Assembly: GCA_009835325.1 (NCBI GenBank)
Contig: VXWP01000090.1
Span: forward strand, 1 to 46,108
Direction of reading: 5' to 3'
Source of the DNA: Gemmatimonadota bacterium
GTDB taxonomy: Bacteria; JAAXHH01
DNA: 46,108 nt
The notes beneath the pieces are model-generated. The model had not been told where the DNA came from, searched no databases, and saw only the letters and a program-made list of their open reading frames with translations. A program made the position numbers and the translations under genes. Positions 23,959 through 32,076 of this stretch are shown piece by piece; the stretch's first letter is position 1, and the number at the start of each line of letters is the position of its first letter.

Positions 23959-24960
23959 CTAGTGGCCCTCTGGGAGTCCGAATGCCCGGCTGTTGACCTG
24001 GATCGTGCGGTCGCCGGGCCTCGATGAGAGGGCGCTTCGGTAGGCTGCCGCGGCATCATTCAGACGGCCGGACCTTTCGTAGGCAATCGCCAGGTTGTTC
24101 CACGCTTCCGCGTTGTTCGGGTCCACTTCCACGAGGCCTTCCCAGATCGCCACAGCCCCGGACCAGTTTCCATCCCTTGCCGCCGATATCCCCCCACGAT
24201 TCCCGGCAGGGACCAGCCGCCGCGTGACCTGGATTTCCTCCCGGACGATGGAGGCCATCAGGCGGCCCACGATGCGCCTGGCGATCACCTCGGTCAGCAT
24301 CGGCGAAACGATCTCGACGGAGACGGCCCCCTCCGGCGGCGACTCGACGGGATCGGGCAGCACCGTGCGGTAGGATTCGGTTTCCGTGACGGAAAAGCTC
24401 CCGAGCAGTTCGTTCGAACCGACGTCATAGGCCCTGAGCGTAGCCGTCATGACCGCCGTCTGATCGATATGCGGCACGATATAGGACTTGTTTACGATCT
24501 TGATATCGGTTCGTCCGAGTCCTACCTCCATGGCTTCCTCCTCCCGAAAGACCTTTACCTCCCCGTACGCTTCCGTGTAAGCCCTTTCGAGATCGCCGAC
24601 GAGCGTGATATCGGCGTTGATTTCCCTTCCAACGATCAACGCGAGAGAATCGGGGATCCGGCCGGCCTCGTGAGGGTGGCGGGACAGCGTCCGGAGCACC
24701 GGTCTCATTTCGATGGCCGTCAGCGTGGAATCCGAAACGAGGGCGCGGGCGAACAGGAACCCGGTCAGGTTGTTCAGGGCCAGGTCGGTGCCGTTGAAAC
24801 CGAGCAGGGCGATCGATTCTTCTTCGCCGGGGAGGCCGAGCAGGGGCGATCGGTAGACATCGAACCGGACGGAGAGCGAAGAAGCCGCGCATCCGGGGAC
24901 ATGCGCCAGGAATGCCGCGGCAAGGAGCGGCAGGACCGTCCTGTAGAATGAAGCGGCCAT
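23959..24960 (-). CDS. TPR-containing lipoprotein of unknown function
   Basis: 333 residues. The N-terminal signal ends in HVPGC, so Cys24 is probably lipidated. The middle (residues 30-215) has alternating beta-strand patterns, with SLALIVGREINADITLVGDLERAYTEAYGE, and is of the kind seen in outer-membrane lipoproteins that compute or assemble surface structures; I do not recognise it as a named family beyond a possible DUF6340-like relation. The last 80 residues are two TPR units (AVAIWEGLVEVDPNNAEAWNNLAIAYERSGRLNDAAAAY). It runs toward the Gfo/Idh/MocA gene and is divergent from the Rieske operon. Confidence 0.75.
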   Translation of the reverse strand: MAASFYRTVLPLLAAAFLAHVPGCAASSLSVRFDVYRSPLLGLPGEEESIALLGFNGTDLALNNLTGFLFARALVSDSTLTAIEMRPVLRTLSRHPHEAGRIPDSLALIVGREINADITLVGDLERAYTEAYGEVKVFREEEAMEVGLGRTDIKIVNKSYIVPHIDQTAVMTATLRAYDVGSNELLGSFSVTETESYRTVLPDPVESPPEGAVSVEIVSPMLTEVIARRIVGRLMASIVREEIQVTRRLVPAGNRGGISAARDGNWSGAVAIWEGLVEVDPNNAEAWNNLAIAYERSGRLNDAAAAYRSALSSRPGDRTIQVNSRAFGLPEGH

Positions 24961-25046
24961 GGTACCTGCATAGGTACGCCCTTTTATCCCGGTGTGTCAA
25001 GGCGATTCGGGTCGGTCGCGCGTCCGCCGGAACCCCCGGAAAGAGG

Positions 25047-25075
25047 TTGACAACCGGCCCGGCGGTCCTTAATCT
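25047..25075 (+). promoter_or_regulatory. promoter of the Rieske/cytochrome operon
   Basis: TTGACA at 25047-25052, 17-bp spacer, TAATCT at 25070-25075. The start would lie about 31 bp before the Rieske ATG. Confidence 0.7.
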
Positions 25076-25113
25076 ACGCATGACCAGAAATCACGTCATT
25101 ACGGGTAATTTAC

Positions 25114-25620
25114 ATGTCCTCGTCTCAGAAGCCGCCCGGGCCTGCCGCACCCGGCGAGAAGTCCGGCAAGACCCCCGGTAAGACCCCCGGGAAGACGCGT
25201 CCCGACCCGGTCCGCCGCCGCCGATTCCTGCAGAGATGCCTCGGCGCGCTGGGCGGCATCGGCTCCCTGATGGCCGTCTATCCGCTCATCCGTTACATCG
25301 AACCACCCCCCGAAGCCGAAGGCGCCAACCGGGTCGAAATCGACCGCGCGTCCCTGCCTCCCGGCACGTCCAGGACGGTGATCTACCGGGGCCGGCCGAC
25401 CATCGTGGTCAACACCTCCGACGGTTTCATCGCCTACAACGCCGTTTGTCCCCACCTGGGTTGCGTCGTCAAGTGGGAGGTGGGTACGCAGAACCTGATC
25501 TGTCCCTGTCACGGCGGGGTTTTCGGCACGGACGGCAGCGTCCTGGGCGGCCCGATACCCGGCCCCCTGTCCGCGGTCGAACTGTCCGTCACCGAGGACA
25601 AGATCATCGTCGGCGTGTAA
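25114..25620 (+). CDS. Rieske [2Fe-2S] protein of a bc-type complex
   Basis: 168 residues. After a Pro/Gly/Lys-rich start with a KTPGKTPGKT repeat comes RRRRFLQRCLGALGGIGSLM, a twin-arginine-type membrane anchor. The Rieske fold follows, with cluster ligands C112, H114, C130 and H133 (CPHLGC and CPCHGG) and the disulfide pair C117 and C132. The closing block GGPIPGPLSAVELSV is standard. In bc and b6f complexes this subunit takes electrons from quinol and passes them to a c-type cytochrome. It heads an operon with cytochrome b and a pentaheme cytochrome. Confidence 0.95.
   Translation: MSSSQKPPGPAAPGEKSGKTPGKTPGKTRPDPVRRRRFLQRCLGALGGIGSLMAVYPLIRYIEPPPEAEGANRVEIDRASLPPGTSRTVIYRGRPTIVVNTSDGFIAYNAVCPHLGCVVKWEVGTQNLICPCHGGVFGTDGSVLGGPIPGPLSAVELSVTEDKIIVGV
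25168..25191 (+). repeat. 12-bp repeat in the Rieske N-terminus
   Basis: AAGACCCCCGGT at 25168-25179 and AAGACCCCCGGG at 25180-25191, encoding KTPG twice, in the cytoplasmic tail ahead of the twin-arginine segment. Confidence 0.8.
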
Positions 25621-25672
25621 CCGCCGGTGCCCGGACAACCGCCGGTGCCCGGACAACCGCCGGTGCCCGGAC
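25621..25672. repeat. 18-bp tandem repeat between the Rieske and cytochrome b genes
   Basis: Two exact units at 25621-25638 and 25639-25656 and 16 bases of a third at 25657-25672. It begins directly after the Rieske stop codon and fills most of the gap to cytochrome b. Confidence 0.9.
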
Positions 25673-25706
25673 GGTCCTTTCTTCGCGGAGCACGAAACCA
25701 GCCACC

Positions 25707-26906
25707 ATGATCAGACGCCTGTCCAACGAGGTGTACAACTGGCTCGATGATCGTACGGAAATCTCGGTCATCATCGATTTCTGCCGCCGCCAGCTGACCA
25801 AGCCCGTGCCCCGCCATCTCAACTGGCTGTTCTCCTTCGGAACGGTCACCCTGATGTTCTTCCTTTCCCAGGCCGTCTCGGGCGTCTTCCTGATGATCTA
25901 CTACGAGGCGTCGGCCGATACGGCCTACGAGAGCGTGAAGTACATCATGGAGCAGGTGCGCTTCGGCTGGCTCATGCGGCAGGTGCATACCTACGGCGCC
26001 AATTTCATGATCGCCTTCCTGCTGCTGCACTCGGTCCGCGTGTTCTTCTACGGCGGTTACAAGAAACCCCGGGAGCTTACCTGGCTCTTCGGGTTCGGCC
26101 TGCTGGTCGTGACCCTGGGCTTCGGCTTTACGGGCTATCTCCTGCCCTGGGACCAGCTTTCCTACTGGGGCACGACGGTGGGTACGGAGATCGCCGCCGC
26201 GACTCCGCTCATCGGGGAGTATCTGCTGATTCTCATGCGGGGCGGCGAAATCATCTCCGACGTGACCCTTACCCGCTTCTTCGTGCTGCACGTGGTGCTG
26301 CTGCCGTGGGCCTTCATCGCCCTGGTGACCGTGCACCTGGTCCTCATACGCTACAAGGGCATCTCGCCGCTCGAAGGAACGGACGTGCCGGAGAAGACGC
26401 CGGAAGAACTGACGAAAGCCGGCGGCAAGCCTTTCTATCCTCAGCACGTGATGAAAGAAGCCATCGTGGTCCTGCTGGTCCTGGCGTCGATGATCTTCAT
26501 GATCATATACTACCCCCTGCCGCTCCACGAAAAGGCCGATCCCTTCAACACGCCGGTGGGCGTCAAGCCGGAATGGTATTTCCTATCCTCCTACCAGGCG
26601 CTGAAATACCTCCCGAAAACCATCGGCATCATCGGGTCCGGCCTGGTGGTCCTGGCCATCTGCCTGCTGCCCTTCTGGGACCGGACGCCGGCCCGCACGC
26701 CCGCACGGCGACCCCTCGCGACGTCCCTCGGCATCCTGTTCATCGTGCTGAACATCGCCCTCGCCCTGCTTGGCAAGATCTCGGAAACGGAGATGACCTT
26801 CATGGGCACGAGGTATCATTTCGACATCTACGGCTGGCCCCATGCCATCGGGACGGTCGAGGAACCGGCTGTCCTGCCGGACACGGGCGGCGAGGGAACC
26901 GAATGA
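25707..26906 (+). CDS. cytochrome b (b6-type, fused two-domain)
   Basis: 399 residues, a single chain joining the b6-like and subunit IV-like parts. Haem ligands are H94/H108 and H195/H210. The second pair is separated by 14 residues, the b6-type spacing, rather than the 13 of mitochondrial-type cytochrome b. The quinol-site motif is PEWY at 288-291. The extra covalent haem of b6f complexes seems absent: the position of its cysteine reads LFSFG. It has about eight membrane helices. The ATG at 25707 was chosen because it gives the family's start; the frame is open upstream. Its stop overlaps the next gene's ATG (ATGA). It is the quinol-oxidising core of the complex. Confidence 0.94.
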   Translation: MIRRLSNEVYNWLDDRTEISVIIDFCRRQLTKPVPRHLNWLFSFGTVTLMFFLSQAVSGVFLMIYYEASADTAYESVKYIMEQVRFGWLMRQVHTYGANFMIAFLLLHSVRVFFYGGYKKPRELTWLFGFGLLVVTLGFGFTGYLLPWDQLSYWGTTVGTEIAAATPLIGEYLLILMRGGEIISDVTLTRFFVLHVVLLPWAFIALVTVHLVLIRYKGISPLEGTDVPEKTPEELTKAGGKPFYPQHVMKEAIVVLLVLASMIFMIIYYPLPLHEKADPFNTPVGVKPEWYFLSSYQALKYLPKTIGIIGSGLVVLAICLLPFWDRTPARTPARRPLATSLGILFIVLNIALALLGKISETEMTFMGTRYHFDIYGWPHAIGTVEEPAVLPDTGGEGTE

Positions 26907-27760
26907 GCAGACCAGCGGCATACCCGGCGCGGGCGGCCCTCCCGGCGCGGGCGGCCCTTATCCTCCTTCCGCTGCTGATCCTTACCTGGACGACAACAGA
27001 TTCCGCGGAAGCGCAACAGTCCGCTGCGTCCAATAATTGCGTCAGCTGCCATGCCGGCCTGGACGATGAAGACATGAGCCTGCCGGTGGCCGAATGGCAG
27101 CGTAGCGCACACCGTCCTGCGGACATCTACTGCCAGGACTGTCACGGCGGGAACGCCGCCACGATGGTGGAAGACGAAGCGCACGACGTCGAAATGGACT
27201 TTGTGGGCCTGCCCGACCCCTACATCGTCCATGAACTGTGCGGCGAGTGCCACCAGGTCCAGATGACCAACTACGTGCCCAGTCCCCACGGCCTCGAGGG
27301 AGATTTCTGGCCCAACTGCGTGGACTGCCACTCAAACCACGAAATAGTCCAACCCCAGGCGTCCCTGATCTCCATACCCGACAACTGCGAGGACTGTCAC
27401 GAGCAGGCGATCATGGACGATTACATCGCCCTGACCGACCGGGGACTCGAGCCCATCGTCGAGTTCCGGCAGGCCGCGGAGGAGATCCGTTCGGCCGGGG
27501 TCCCGGTCGACCTGATCCTGGACCAGGCCAACCTGGCACGAAACGCTTATGTCGAGCGGGCCTCCCACGTCTTCGTACTCGAGAAAATGGTCGCCGTCGT
27601 CGATTCGCTGGAACAGGTCTACCCAAGCATCAGAAAATCAGTGGATGCCGCGCGCACCGAAGTCGATACCCGGCGCAGGTTCGGCTGGATGTTCATCGGC
27701 CTCTTCCTCGTGGCGGCGGGTGTGATCTGGCTGTACCGGCGGTCGCTGTCGGACGCCTGA
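26903..27760 (+). CDS. membrane-anchored pentaheme cytochrome c
   Basis: 285 residues. A signal peptide ends near TDSAEAQ; five CXXCH haem sites follow: C46 (CVSCH), C77 (CQDCH), C113 (CGECH), C139 (CVDCH) and C162 (CEDCH). A helical region without haem motifs (170-250) leads to a C-terminal membrane helix (FGWMFIGLFLVAAGVIWLY). It belongs to the NapC/cytochrome c3-like multihaem group and replaces the cytochrome c1 normally encoded after cytochrome b. It is translationally coupled to cytochrome b. Likely role: electron acceptor from the Rieske centre, passing electrons to a periplasmic partner. That role is inferred from position. Confidence 0.9.
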   Translation: MSRPAAYPARAALPARAALILLPLLILTWTTTDSAEAQQSAASNNCVSCHAGLDDEDMSLPVAEWQRSAHRPADIYCQDCHGGNAATMVEDEAHDVEMDFVGLPDPYIVHELCGECHQVQMTNYVPSPHGLEGDFWPNCVDCHSNHEIVQPQASLISIPDNCEDCHEQAIMDDYIALTDRGLEPIVEFRQAAEEIRSAGVPVDLILDQANLARNAYVERASHVFVLEKMVAVVDSLEQVYPSIRKSVDAARTEVDTRRRFGWMFIGLFLVAAGVIWLYRRSLSDA

Positions 27761-27800
27761 TCTAACCGCAGGCCGCTGCCGGACGCCCGATCGTACCGGA
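27734..27800. repeat. 30-bp tandem repeat across the pentaheme cytochrome stop codon
   Basis: Imperfect 30-bp units at 27734-27763 and 27764-27793, with a truncated third start at 27794. The cytochrome stop codon lies in unit one and the next gene begins right after the repeat. Confidence 0.75.
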
Positions 27801-27807
27801 GCCCATC

Positions 27808-30477
27808 ATGCACACTCGATTTCTCCTCTGTCTCCTGCTCGCTTTCTTCGCGCCGCCCGTCGCGGCTACCACGGCCGTCACGGCCGGCGACATCCGTCCG
27901 GTGCCCGACGGCAAGGGGACGTCCACCCTGGCCCAGGCCGTGCTTCGCCTGCCCGTCGTGGCCAGCATGCTGCACACCGGCGCCCATCCCGACGACGAGA
28001 ACAGCGCCCTGGTCGCCTACGTGAGCCGCGGGTTGCACGCCCGTACCGCCTACCTTTCCCTTAACCGCGGCGAAGGCGGACAGAACCTCATCGGCCCCGA
28101 GCTCTACGACGCCATCGGCGTGATCCGGACGGAAGAGCTGCTGACAGCCCGGCGTTTCGACGGCGCGGAGCAGTTCTTTACGCGGACGTACGACTTCGGG
28201 TTTTCCAAGTCGGCCGAGGAAACCCTGGAATACTGGAATCACGATGAAATGCTGCTTTCGGACGTGGTGCGCGTCATCCGCCGCTTTCGTCCCGACGTGA
28301 TCGTATCCGTATTCGCCGATTCTCCCCGCGACGGCCACGGGCATCACCAGGCCGCCGGGAGGATCACCCGCGAAGCCTTTTTCGTCGCGGCCGATCCGGA
28401 ACGCTTTCCCGAACACCTGCGGGACGGCCTGCGTCCCTGGCAGGCCCGCAAGCTGTACATCAACAACACGCGGGCTTCTTTCGACAGCATCGACTCCCTG
28501 GTGGTGGACGTAGGCGCCTACAGTCCCGTGCTGGACCGGTCGTACCGCGAACTCGGCCTGGCGGGCCGCAGCATGCACCGCTCCCAGGACATGGGGACCC
28601 TGCAGCCGAAGGGTCCGGCGACCACGAAGATCAAGCTGGTCGCGCGTGAGGGCATGGCGGACGCGGACGGAGACGCCCACCTGTTCGACGGCCTGGACAC
28701 AACTTTCATGCGGTTCCATGCCATGGCCGGACCGGACGCCGGGAAGATCCCCGGACTCGCCGGCCGGCTAGAGCGGATGGACGCGTTGGCCCGCGAGGCC
28801 GTGGACGCCTACCGGCCGCTGGACCCTCCCGCCGTGCTGGACCCCGTGCTGGAGGGCCTGCGGATGATCCGGGCGCTGCGGAGCGACCTTGAACAGGGCG
28901 GCCTGCCGGCCGGCGTCCTCGCGGATATGCTCTTTCTGCTCGATCAGAAGGAGGAAGACTTCGCCAATGCGGCGGTCCTGGCCCTCGGCATGGCCTTCGA
29001 AGTGCTCACCAGCGACGACCGGGTCGTCCCGGGCAACCTGCTCGGCGTCCATTTGGTGTTGCTGAACCGCAGTGCGCGGTCCGTCCGCGTCACCAACCTG
29101 GCGCTGGACGTTCCGGAGGGTTGGACCGCGGCTCCCGATCCGGTCCCGGCCAGACCGGCCAGGCAGACCGAAGACATCGGCTACAACGAAAGCTTTGCGG
29201 AAAACTGGCGGGTCGAAGTACCGCCCGACGCCGGCCTCACCCGGCCCTACTGGCACCGCCACTCCCTGAATGACCCGAGGGTCGTGGTGGACGACACGGC
29301 ATTGATCGGGCTCCCCTGGCGCCCGCAGCCCGTAATCGGACGGGCCCGGTTTCTCGTGGACGGCGTCGAGATCGAAATCCGCCGGCCCGCGCAGTACCGC
29401 TTCGCCGACCGGGCCTTCGGAGAAATCCGCCGCGAACTCCAGGTCGTGCCCGCGCTGTCGGTCACCATGGACCCGCAGGTGGTGGTCGCCCCGTCGGGAC
29501 GGGAAAGCCCCCTGCGGTTCAGCGTGTCCGTGATCAGCAACGTGGACGGCGGGATCGAAGGCGGATTGTCCCTCGAGGCGCCGGAAGGGTGGGAAGTCTC
29601 GCCCGGAGAAGTACCCCTGTCGTTCTCGGGAAGAGGACAGGCCGCCACGTACAATTACTCGGTAGTCCCGGCACGGGACGCCCGGGACGGGGCTTACGAT
29701 GTGCGGGTGGTGGCCAAGGCCGGCGGGAACGAATACCGCGAAGGATACGAGGTGATCGCCTATCCCCATATCGAACCGAGGCACCTGTACCGCGGTTCGG
29801 CATCCGTCGTGCAGGTGGCCCCGGTCGATCTGCCGGACGATCTGCGGGTGGGTTACATCATGGGATCGGGCGACCAGGTCCCGCTCGTGCTGGAGCAGAT
29901 GGGCCTGCAGGTGCGGTTGCTGACGGGGGAAGACCTAGCTACGGCCGACCTGGACGCCTTCGACCTGATCATCGCGGGCATCCGCGCCTACGAGGTCCGC
30001 GAGGATCTCATTGCCGTGAACCAGCGGCTCCTGGACTACGTGGAGGACGGGGGCGTCTATATCGTGCAGTATAACAAGTACGCCTTCAACCTCGACCAGT
30101 ACGGACCCTTCCCCTTCCAGATCAACCGCCCCCATGACCGGGTGACCCGGGAGGACGCGCCGGTGGACATCCTGGTACCGGATCATCCCGTCTTCAACCG
30201 GCCCAACCGGATCACCGACGCGGACTTCGAAGGGTGGGTGCAGGAACGCGGCCTGTACTTCCAGGGCGAATGGGACCCCCGCTACACGCCGCTCATGGCC
30301 TCGCAGGACCCGGGTGAGCCGCCCAGGGGCGGCGGGCTTCTGGAAGCCCGTTACGGCAAGGGGCGCTATATCTACACGGGCTACGCGTGGTTCCGGCAGC
30401 TTCCCGCGGGCGTGCCGGGCGCCGTGCGGCTCTTCGCCAACCTGATCGGCCTGGCGGCCGAAAACCGGGCCCGATAG
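27808..30477 (+). CDS. secreted PIG-L/LmbE-type deacetylase with C-terminal accessory domains
   Basis: 889 residues. A signal peptide (MHTRFLLCLLLAFFAPPVAA) is followed by a PIG-L domain: AHPDDE at 59-64 (zinc-binding His and Asp) and HGHHQ at 177-181, the second zinc motif. This family removes N-acetyl groups from sugars. Residues about 350-640 form beta-sandwich domains of NEW3/Big type (RSVRVTNLALDVPEGW and GGLSLEAPEGWEVSPGEV). The C-terminal 230 residues resemble a glutamine amidotransferase-like/ThuA-like fold (DLIIAGIRAYEVREDL, ARYGKGRYIYTGYAWFRQLPAGVPG). The multidomain form suggests an envelope or secreted glycan enzyme rather than mycothiol/GPI biosynthesis. It is convergent with the aminotransferase gene. 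Confidence 0.88.
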   Translation: MHTRFLLCLLLAFFAPPVAATTAVTAGDIRPVPDGKGTSTLAQAVLRLPVVASMLHTGAHPDDENSALVAYVSRGLHARTAYLSLNRGEGGQNLIGPELYDAIGVIRTEELLTARRFDGAEQFFTRTYDFGFSKSAEETLEYWNHDEMLLSDVVRVIRRFRPDVIVSVFADSPRDGHGHHQAAGRITREAFFVAADPERFPEHLRDGLRPWQARKLYINNTRASFDSIDSLVVDVGAYSPVLDRSYRELGLAGRSMHRSQDMGTLQPKGPATTKIKLVAREGMADADGDAHLFDGLDTTFMRFHAMAGPDAGKIPGLAGRLERMDALAREAVDAYRPLDPPAVLDPVLEGLRMIRALRSDLEQGGLPAGVLADMLFLLDQKEEDFANAAVLALGMAFEVLTSDDRVVPGNLLGVHLVLLNRSARSVRVTNLALDVPEGWTAAPDPVPARPARQTEDIGYNESFAENWRVEVPPDAGLTRPYWHRHSLNDPRVVVDDTALIGLPWRPQPVIGRARFLVDGVEIEIRRPAQYRFADRAFGEIRRELQVVPALSVTMDPQVVVAPSGRESPLRFSVSVISNVDGGIEGGLSLEAPEGWEVSPGEVPLSFSGRGQAATYNYSVVPARDARDGAYDVRVVAKAGGNEYREGYEVIAYPHIEPRHLYRGSASVVQVAPVDLPDDLRVGYIMGSGDQVPLVLEQMGLQVRLLTGEDLATADLDAFDLIIAGIRAYEVREDLIAVNQRLLDYVEDGGVYIVQYNKYAFNLDQYGPFPFQINRPHDRVTREDAPVDILVPDHPVFNRPNRITDADFEGWVQERGLYFQGEWDPRYTPLMASQDPGEPPRGGGLLEARYGKGRYIYTGYAWFRQLPAGVPGAVRLFANLIGLAAENRAR

Positions 30478-30489
30478 AGAATCTCAACG

Positions 30490-30506
30490 GCCCGCGCTAC
30501 GCGGGC
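30490..30506. terminator. possible bidirectional hairpin between PIG-L and aminotransferase genes
   Basis: A perfect 7-bp stem, GCCCGCG (30490-30496) with CGCGGGC (30500-30506), lies in the 19 bp between convergent stop codons and overlaps the aminotransferase end. There is no T-run on either side. Confidence 0.35.
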
Positions 30507-31450
30507 TGCAGCGGCACGTCGGTGCGCCACTCGGGGAAGCGTTCGTCGATCCCCCGGATGAGACCGTTGTAGGCCTCACGGAACTGCTGCGTGCACGGAC
30601 CAATGGATCCGTCCCCGATGTCGTAATTGTCGATCGATGCGACCGGCGTGACTTCCGCGCCCGTTCCGCACAGGAAAACCTCGTCGGCCGTATACAGTTC
30701 CGTGCGGTCGATCTCCCGCTCCACGACCGGCATCTCAAGTGCGTCCCGTCCGATCCTCAATATGGTATCCCGGGTGACGCTCACCAGGATATCGGCCGTC
30801 ACCGGCGGCGTGATGAGGACGCCGTCCTGGATCATCATCAGGCAGGCGCCGGGCGCTTCGCAGACCTTGCCGCGGTTGTTCAGCATGATGGTTTCGTCGA
30901 AGCCCTTGAGTGTGGCGTCGGTCCACGCGATGGCGCTGTTGCGGTAGTTGGCCCAGCACTTGATGCGGGCCGGGAGCGTGTTGTCCGAAATGCGCGTCCA
31001 GGAGCTGACCGAGCACCGGGCGCCGTCCTTTCTGCGCAGGTTGGAGCCGTAGGCAAAGGTGTGGACGTAGACGTGGGCCGGACCCGCCATCTTGTTGAGA
31101 TACACGTCCGGCGAGAAGTACACGGTCGGGAATATGTAGACGTCCTCCCGGTACCCGTGGACCCGGCACAGTTCGAGGGAGCCGTTCCACACGTCCTCCA
31201 GCGTGTAAGGCGTTTCCATGCGCATCAACTTGATCGACCGGTACAGGCGATCCAGGTGTTCCTTGAAACGGAAGACGAAGAGTTTCTCCCGGTCGTCGTT
31301 CCAGTAGGCCCGGATCCCCTCGAAAATGGCGTGGGCGAATATATGTCCCTGCGTGACATGCACCGTACCCTGGTCCCAGGGGATCTGTTCCCCGTCCAGC
31401 CAGATGTATTTTGAATGATCCTCGCCCCACATTTTCGTCTTCTTGCCCAT
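30497..31450 (-). CDS. ilvE: branched-chain amino acid aminotransferase
   Basis: 317 residues, class IV PLP aminotransferase. The PLP lysine is K164 in ARIKCWANYRNSA. Other markers are FEGIRAYW at 43-50, the substrate-side region YIFPTVYF and the phosphate-binding loop region (EVFLCGTGAEVTPV). It transaminates leucine, isoleucine and valine with 2-oxoglutarate. The KCWANY spelling differs from the usual KxxGNY but keeps the lysine and asparagine. AGGGAG precedes the ATG. D-amino acid aminotransferase is a less likely alternative because of the typical IlvE N-terminus. Confidence 0.92.
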   Translation of the reverse strand: MGKKTKMWGEDHSKYIWLDGEQIPWDQGTVHVTQGHIFAHAIFEGIRAYWNDDREKLFVFRFKEHLDRLYRSIKLMRMETPYTLEDVWNGSLELCRVHGYREDVYIFPTVYFSPDVYLNKMAGPAHVYVHTFAYGSNLRRKDGARCSVSSWTRISDNTLPARIKCWANYRNSAIAWTDATLKGFDETIMLNNRGKVCEAPGACLMMIQDGVLITPPVTADILVSVTRDTILRIGRDALEMPVVEREIDRTELYTADEVFLCGTGAEVTPVASIDNYDIGDGSIGPCTQQFREAYNGLIRGIDERFPEWRTDVPLQPA

Positions 31451-31559
31451 GCCCGTACTCCCTGTAAATGGTCGAACAATCGATTCGTGATCCGGTGACT
31501 CCGCGATTCCGCGTCCCGCTACTACCGCCCGCGACCGGTCCAGTGTGCCGCGTCAAACG

Positions 31560-31850
31560 CTACACCCTGTCTGGTCCGGGCCGGTCCCGCACCTCTGCAT
31601 TCCGAATCTCGTCCAGGCGCGCCCGCCAGGCGTATTCCTCCGGGCCGAGGACTTCCACCTGCCGGCACGACATGCACCACTGCAGAATCACCGGCTCGTC
31701 ATCCCGGGATACTGTGCGTATGGCCACCCAGAACTCGACGCCGTGAGGGCAGCCCGTCTGGGTCCGCTGGAATTCGGGCAGGATGTGATGGATCTTGTCG
31801 CCCGCCGGCGTCAGGCCGACCAGGGTCTCGTCATAGGGGCGGATAGGCAT
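31560..31850 (-). CDS. small hypothetical protein with possible zinc-binding cysteines
   Basis: 96 residues, no family recognised. Features: GCPHGVEFWVAIRT in the middle and WCMSCRQVEV later, together a CPH plus CxxC pattern that could bind zinc. The C-terminus is charged (AWRARLDEIRNAEVRDR). There is no signal or membrane segment, and no clear ribosome-binding site before the ATG. It sits upstream of the aminotransferase on the same strand, with 109 bp between. A long overlapping plus-strand frame exists but has no recognisable content. A reasonable but unproven gene. Confidence 0.5.
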   Translation of the reverse strand: MPIRPYDETLVGLTPAGDKIHHILPEFQRTQTGCPHGVEFWVAIRTVSRDDEPVILQWCMSCRQVEVLGPEEYAWRARLDEIRNAEVRDRPGPDRV

Positions 31851-32076
31851 GCTCGGTGGTCCGGAATCGGTGCAAATCGGACGTGGACGCTGTGTACGTG
31901 AACGCTGTGTTATTTATGGATTTTGGCCGCGGTCCTGTCAAGGGATATCCCGTCGAGGAGTTGCGGCGTGAAAACAGCCGGATTCATCTTGACCGTAGGC
32001 GCCGCCCATCGTTATTCTAACCGGCGGAACCAGGCCTCAGAACCGTTTCGTGCAGCACGGAAATCCGGGAGTGATC
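31851..32076 (+). other. intergenic region with promoter only
   Basis: 226 bp between the divergent small hypothetical gene and the formamidase gene. Apart from the promoter at 31989-32018 I see only a long T/A-rich stretch around 31905-31935. Confidence 0.4.
31989..32018 (+). promoter_or_regulatory. candidate promoter of the formamidase gene
   Basis: TTGACC at 31989-31994 with TATTCT at 32013-32018 (18-bp spacer). The start would be about 50 bp before the ATG at 32077. Confidence 0.55.
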
